DNA of 64,000 nt. It comes from Volvox africanus (lineage: Eukaryota > Chlorophyta > Chlorophyceae > Chlamydomonadales > Volvocaceae). The stretch is from NCBI GenBank assembly GCA_030268105.1, contig BSDZ01000013.1:3577001-3641000 (forward strand). Direction: 5' to 3'. Made by a program: the position numbers and the translations under genes. The notes beneath the pieces were generated by a model that was given only the letters and a program-made list of their open reading frames with translations, was not told where the DNA came from and ran no database searches. Positions 60,860 to 64,000 of this stretch are shown here, piece after piece (the stretch's first letter is position 1; each line of letters begins with the position of its first letter).

Positions 60860-61195
60860 AACTACCAGTTTTTTAACTGGAACAACTTTATTATACGCTA
60901 TTATTGGAGCTGGAATTACCATGGCTGCTGGCACCAGACTTTGCCCTCCAATGGATCCTCGATAGGGTATTTAGAACATGATGCAAAGCACCCAGTTTTG
61001 TTATTAATTGTCACTACCTCCCCGTGTCGGGATTGGGTAATTTGCGCACCTGCTGCCTTTCTTGGATGTGGAAGCCATCTCTCAGGCTCCCTCTCTGGAA
61101 TCAAACCCTGATCCTCTGTCACCCGCTACCACCATGGTAGGCCTCTATCCTACCATCGAAAGTTGATAGGGCAGAAATTTGAATGAAACTTCATC
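60860..61195 (-). pseudogene. Decayed partial 18S rRNA gene fragment
   Basis: Read on the minus strand this matches the 5' third of nuclear small-subunit rRNA. It runs from TTCATTCAAATTTCTGCCC through GATGGTAGGATAGAGGCC, CGACACGGGGAGGTAGTGAC and GGATCCATTGGAGGGCAA to TGGTGCCAGCAGCC and TAATTCCAGCTCCAAT, ending near AGTTAAAAAACTGGTAGTTGG. Only about 335 nt remain; the flanks on both sides do not match. Many normally invariant positions are changed (for example GCCATGGTAA where GCCGCGGTAA is expected), with small indels, so it is not a functional rRNA. The comparison is from memory of conserved 18S blocks. Confidence 0.85.
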
Positions 61196-62816
61196 GACAT
61201 GAGCAGTCCCCCTCAAATGAGCCAAATGCAATCCAGGGGCTACAACAGCCGACTGACATTCCAAATGGCAGCCCCGGCAGTTCAGAAGATTCCCCTCCAT
61301 CCTCTGCCTTTCGTCCTTTCTCCTATCAATTGCTGGCAGATGTCCTTTCGGCGCTTGCTGCCTTCCTTCATACCACCTCCTCAGGGCAGCACAGCCCCAA
61401 CCAAGCACGATGGAGACCCACGCACAGCCCTGATTCTCGGCGGTCCCTAATCTCACGTTCAAGCCTTTAACGGCTCCTTCAGCTGCCCCTCCTGAGAGCA
61501 AATCACCCTCAATGTTATCCATAAAATCCCTCTACGTTCTGACGGTTCGAGCAGCGATGGGGGTCCACGCACGTACCCATCGCTGACACATGAACCCTGC
61601 TTCATCACAAGGTTGATGCCGCTCCCTTTCGGTGCGAACAGCCACACCTGGCCAGAGACTGCAGTCTGCTCATTCTGCCGTATGAATTCAGATGAGCAGC
61701 ACAATAAACTTCAGCACCGCCATCCTCATTACTAGTTATCTTACATTGCATCATTGTCATCATCATGTCATAGTCGGTAACATCTCCCTCAGTCACCCAC
61801 CGTTTTTCCGATTTCCTGACGTCACTACACAGCCTCGATCAAAGAGGCGTCGAACGTCCCTCGTCAACTCGTTACCGATTTACACTCACGTCCAAAACAC
61901 ATGAACTTCAACCAAGCATCAAAAGGTTGGAAGCAAGCAGCGCAAGGGAGTAAATGGGGGACATGCGCCGTCGTAATGCAGCACGGACGTTTCTGTATTC
62001 GCGAACGTCGGGATAAGGGTGGTAATAACATGTGCACAATCATAGCAGTATTGCTATGTCGTTGCATACGGGGAGTACTCGGTAAACAGCTACTTACTGA
62101 ACTGATCTTGCACAGGTATAAGGCACTCCCTCATCTCTTATGGCTATTATCCAGTGGTCAGTTCTCGAGTTTTCCAATGACCCCTGGCTCCGTTGTTCTT
62201 TCCTGTCTGCCTCGCACCCGCTTCCCTCTCTTTCGAACAGGGCGCTGCAATCATGGCGCCCAGGGCGCATCGTATACCTCCTTCCCACCCGGGGTCGCGA
62301 GCAGCTGCTGCTCGACCACAAGTCTCAGCGGCTGAGCTTCCGGCCACTGAGATAATAATGGTGTGTACGACAACACGCTCCGGAGGCCGTGCATCAACCT
62401 GCATGTGTGGCGTAATTGGGTCCCAAGACATCTTCAATTTGGTAGCAAGAGTGCGGGAGGACAATGAAGACGTCCCATGCGCCTGTCCTCCGCTGATTAT
62501 ACCTATATCTACGAAGTCGCATGCTTTGTGCACAATGCACACCGACAAGCCAACCAACGAACGAAGGACCCGTTGACCTGCTGGCTGCTGGCTGCTGCGC
62601 AAAAACGAGATGCACACTGTTTTTCATCTGGCGTGAACCGCTCCTCAGTTCCATTCCGAAATCCCACAGTTAATACGCCTTGCTTATCATCGGTTGACGC
62701 ATACGACGTATTATTCTTCCAAAGTGATCCATCATCCCCAGTCCTCGTTCCTCTGTTCCTTCCGTAAGTCCATCCTCGCACACAAACACACAACGACACA
62801 CAAACACCACACATAC
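61196..62816. other. Region between rRNA relic and GT90 exons
   Basis: Part of this should hold the last exon(s) of the minus-strand GT90 gene. A minus-strand frame near 62335-62255 (LRLVVEQQLLATPGGKEVYD, stop TGA) after a TTATCTCAG acceptor is a candidate final exon, but its phase does not match the donor at 62817. No other gene is supported. Confidence 0.35.
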
Positions 62817-63765
62817 CTGTACCAGTAGCAGGTCCTGCCGTTGCCGGTGAGGTAAGTGGCAGCAATGCGCTGCCCCTCCGCCGCCACCCGGGCAGCTTCC
62901 TCGTCGTTTGCCTCAGCCCAGTCCAATTCCCGCAGCACATCCTCTGGGCCGTCAACCTCTTCGTCCCTCCAGAACTCCACCAAGCTCACTCGGTGCTGTA
63001 ACAAGCTGCGGACGAGTGGTAGGAGCCGTTCAAGCAGGGACGGAGGACGGAGGACGAAGAGAGCAGCAGCAGCAGGAATAGGCAGCAATAGGAGAGTGCG
63101 CGGAGTAGTAGGGGTGTGGGAGTAGGGAGAGGAGAAAGGCGGGAAAAAGGGGAAGACTATGGGAGGAAGAGGTAGAGGAGGGATGGGAAGAAAAAGCAGC
63201 AGCCTGTTGTACAGCGTGGGCATGGGCCCATGCGGTCATCGCGTCCATGTTGCACCGTCGCACCACCGCAGGGTGAGCCTCAACAGCGCGTTTGGGCGCT
63301 GCTGTTGGACCACCTGGTGACCAGTACGGGCATCCGGATGAGGCGATCGGGATTCCGGGTGTATACCGGGATATTGGCGCCTCGCAGTATGTCCCTCCCA
63401 CCCTGTATCTTATCCACTGTTTCTTGTCACCACCCCCCTTCTTGCGACTCCATCCTCCTTACACATCAACCCCAATCCTGAACATCTGTTCGTCATTGTG
63501 CATATGATTATTGCCGCCTTTTGACCACACGTGCTTGGTGGTTTTGTGGATGGGCCTACCCAGCCACCCATGACAGTGAGTGGTACACTTGATACCGACC
63601 AGCTGCCCACCTGCCCGACCACCGGCAAGAAACGACAAAACCCGCATGCCTTCAACACACATACACACAAACACAGACCTTCTGTAGTAATATGCGTAGT
63701 ATCCCGACGCCTCTTTGAACACCAAACTGCCAAGAGAGAGGAGCTGCTCCAGCCGGGAGGAAATA
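62817..63765 (-). CDS. GT90/CAP10-like glycosyltransferase (two exons, partial)
   Basis: Minus-strand exons 63765-63679 and 63005-62817 join in phase 2. The first reads ISSRLEQLLSLGSLVFKEAS then GYYAYYY; the second SLLQHRVSLVEFWRDEEVDG then DVLRELDWAEANDEEAARVA and TGNGRTCYWYR. This matches the C-terminal half of GT90 (CAP10/KDELC/POGLUT) proteins: an S-R-L..L..GS-V-K strand, a loop normally carrying HY-P, then a ..W...ND-EA..IA helix and a YWY tail. GT90 enzymes transfer glucose or xylose to proteins or glycans in the ER/Golgi; substrate here is unknown. Upstream exons lie beyond 63765 or past the window's right edge, and the 3' exon is unresolved. The donors are AAG|GTCTGT and CAG|GTATGT. 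Confidence 0.65.
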
Positions 63766-64000
63766 CTACATCGTGCGGGTAAAGTAGGGTGTACGGAGGT
63801 GGTACGGGGTGTCGGGCGGTAAGGGTTAGGGGTTGGGAGGGGGAATGTGGAGGTGGAGGGGAATCGGCGGGGAAAGGGAAAGATATGATGAGACACGTCG
63901 ATGATGTGCGACGATGTACGAAGCTTTCAAACAACTTGAAAATTAAAACAACCTGATTTGAGGGAGCTGGGAGATACGGATCAGTTCGCGTTTTGGATCG

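Noticed and set aside
60860..61195. A functional 18S rRNA gene
   Set aside because: Only about 335 nt match, both flanks diverge abruptly, and invariant positions are mutated.

Overview
This window is nuclear DNA of a eukaryotic alga, most likely a chlorophycean (volvocine) green alga; that placement is my inference. The genes are cut into many short exons with GT-AG introns. Proteins are rich in Ala, Gly, Ser, Gln and Pro homopolymers. Several genes have a TGTAA polyadenylation-type signal shortly after the stop. Conserved families typical of photosynthetic eukaryotes occur (DUF1995, DUF3110). A fragment resembling a green-plant-type 18S rRNA lies near the right end. Gene models were built by hand: a splice junction was accepted only when both sites and reading phase agreed.

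Layout. 1-4063 (-): a large exon open for more than 1,160 codons that runs off the left edge, plus one upstream exon; a low-complexity, probably WD40/beta-propeller-like protein. 6896-8909 (+): five-exon gene for a DUF3110 protein with a plastid-like leader. 8910-12968: no gene supported. 12969-27497 (+): a 16-exon gene for a ~2,900-aa helical protein with an acidic/basic C-terminal tail. 28818-33710 (+): nine-exon DUF1995 gene, all phases closing. 34391-34720: two adjacent long inverted repeats. 44149-36314 (-): five-exon gene for a ~1,890-aa disordered, Gln-rich coiled-coil protein; intron 2 holds a ~785-bp repeat. 44502-45460 (+): four-exon gene for a small Cys-motif protein, divergent from the previous gene; a second copy of the same repeat starts 8 bp after its stop. 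53232-49833 (-): multi-exon gene with a motif suggestive of the PAP/fibrillin family, with further exons possible down to 47291. 55158-58783 (+): sigma-like glutathione S-transferase. 60860-61195 (-): decayed 18S rRNA fragment. 63765-62817 (-): two exons of a GT90/CAP10-like glycosyltransferase entering from the right edge.

The genes do not form an operon or one pathway. Common threads are probable plastid proteins (DUF1995, DUF3110, possibly the fibrillin-like and Cys-motif proteins), a redox/detoxification enzyme (GST) and a secretory-pathway glycosyltransferase (GT90). The most notable genome-structure signals are the paired repeat elements (one intronic, one supplying a candidate 3' end), the twin palindromes, and the rRNA relic whose changes fall mainly at CpG sites.
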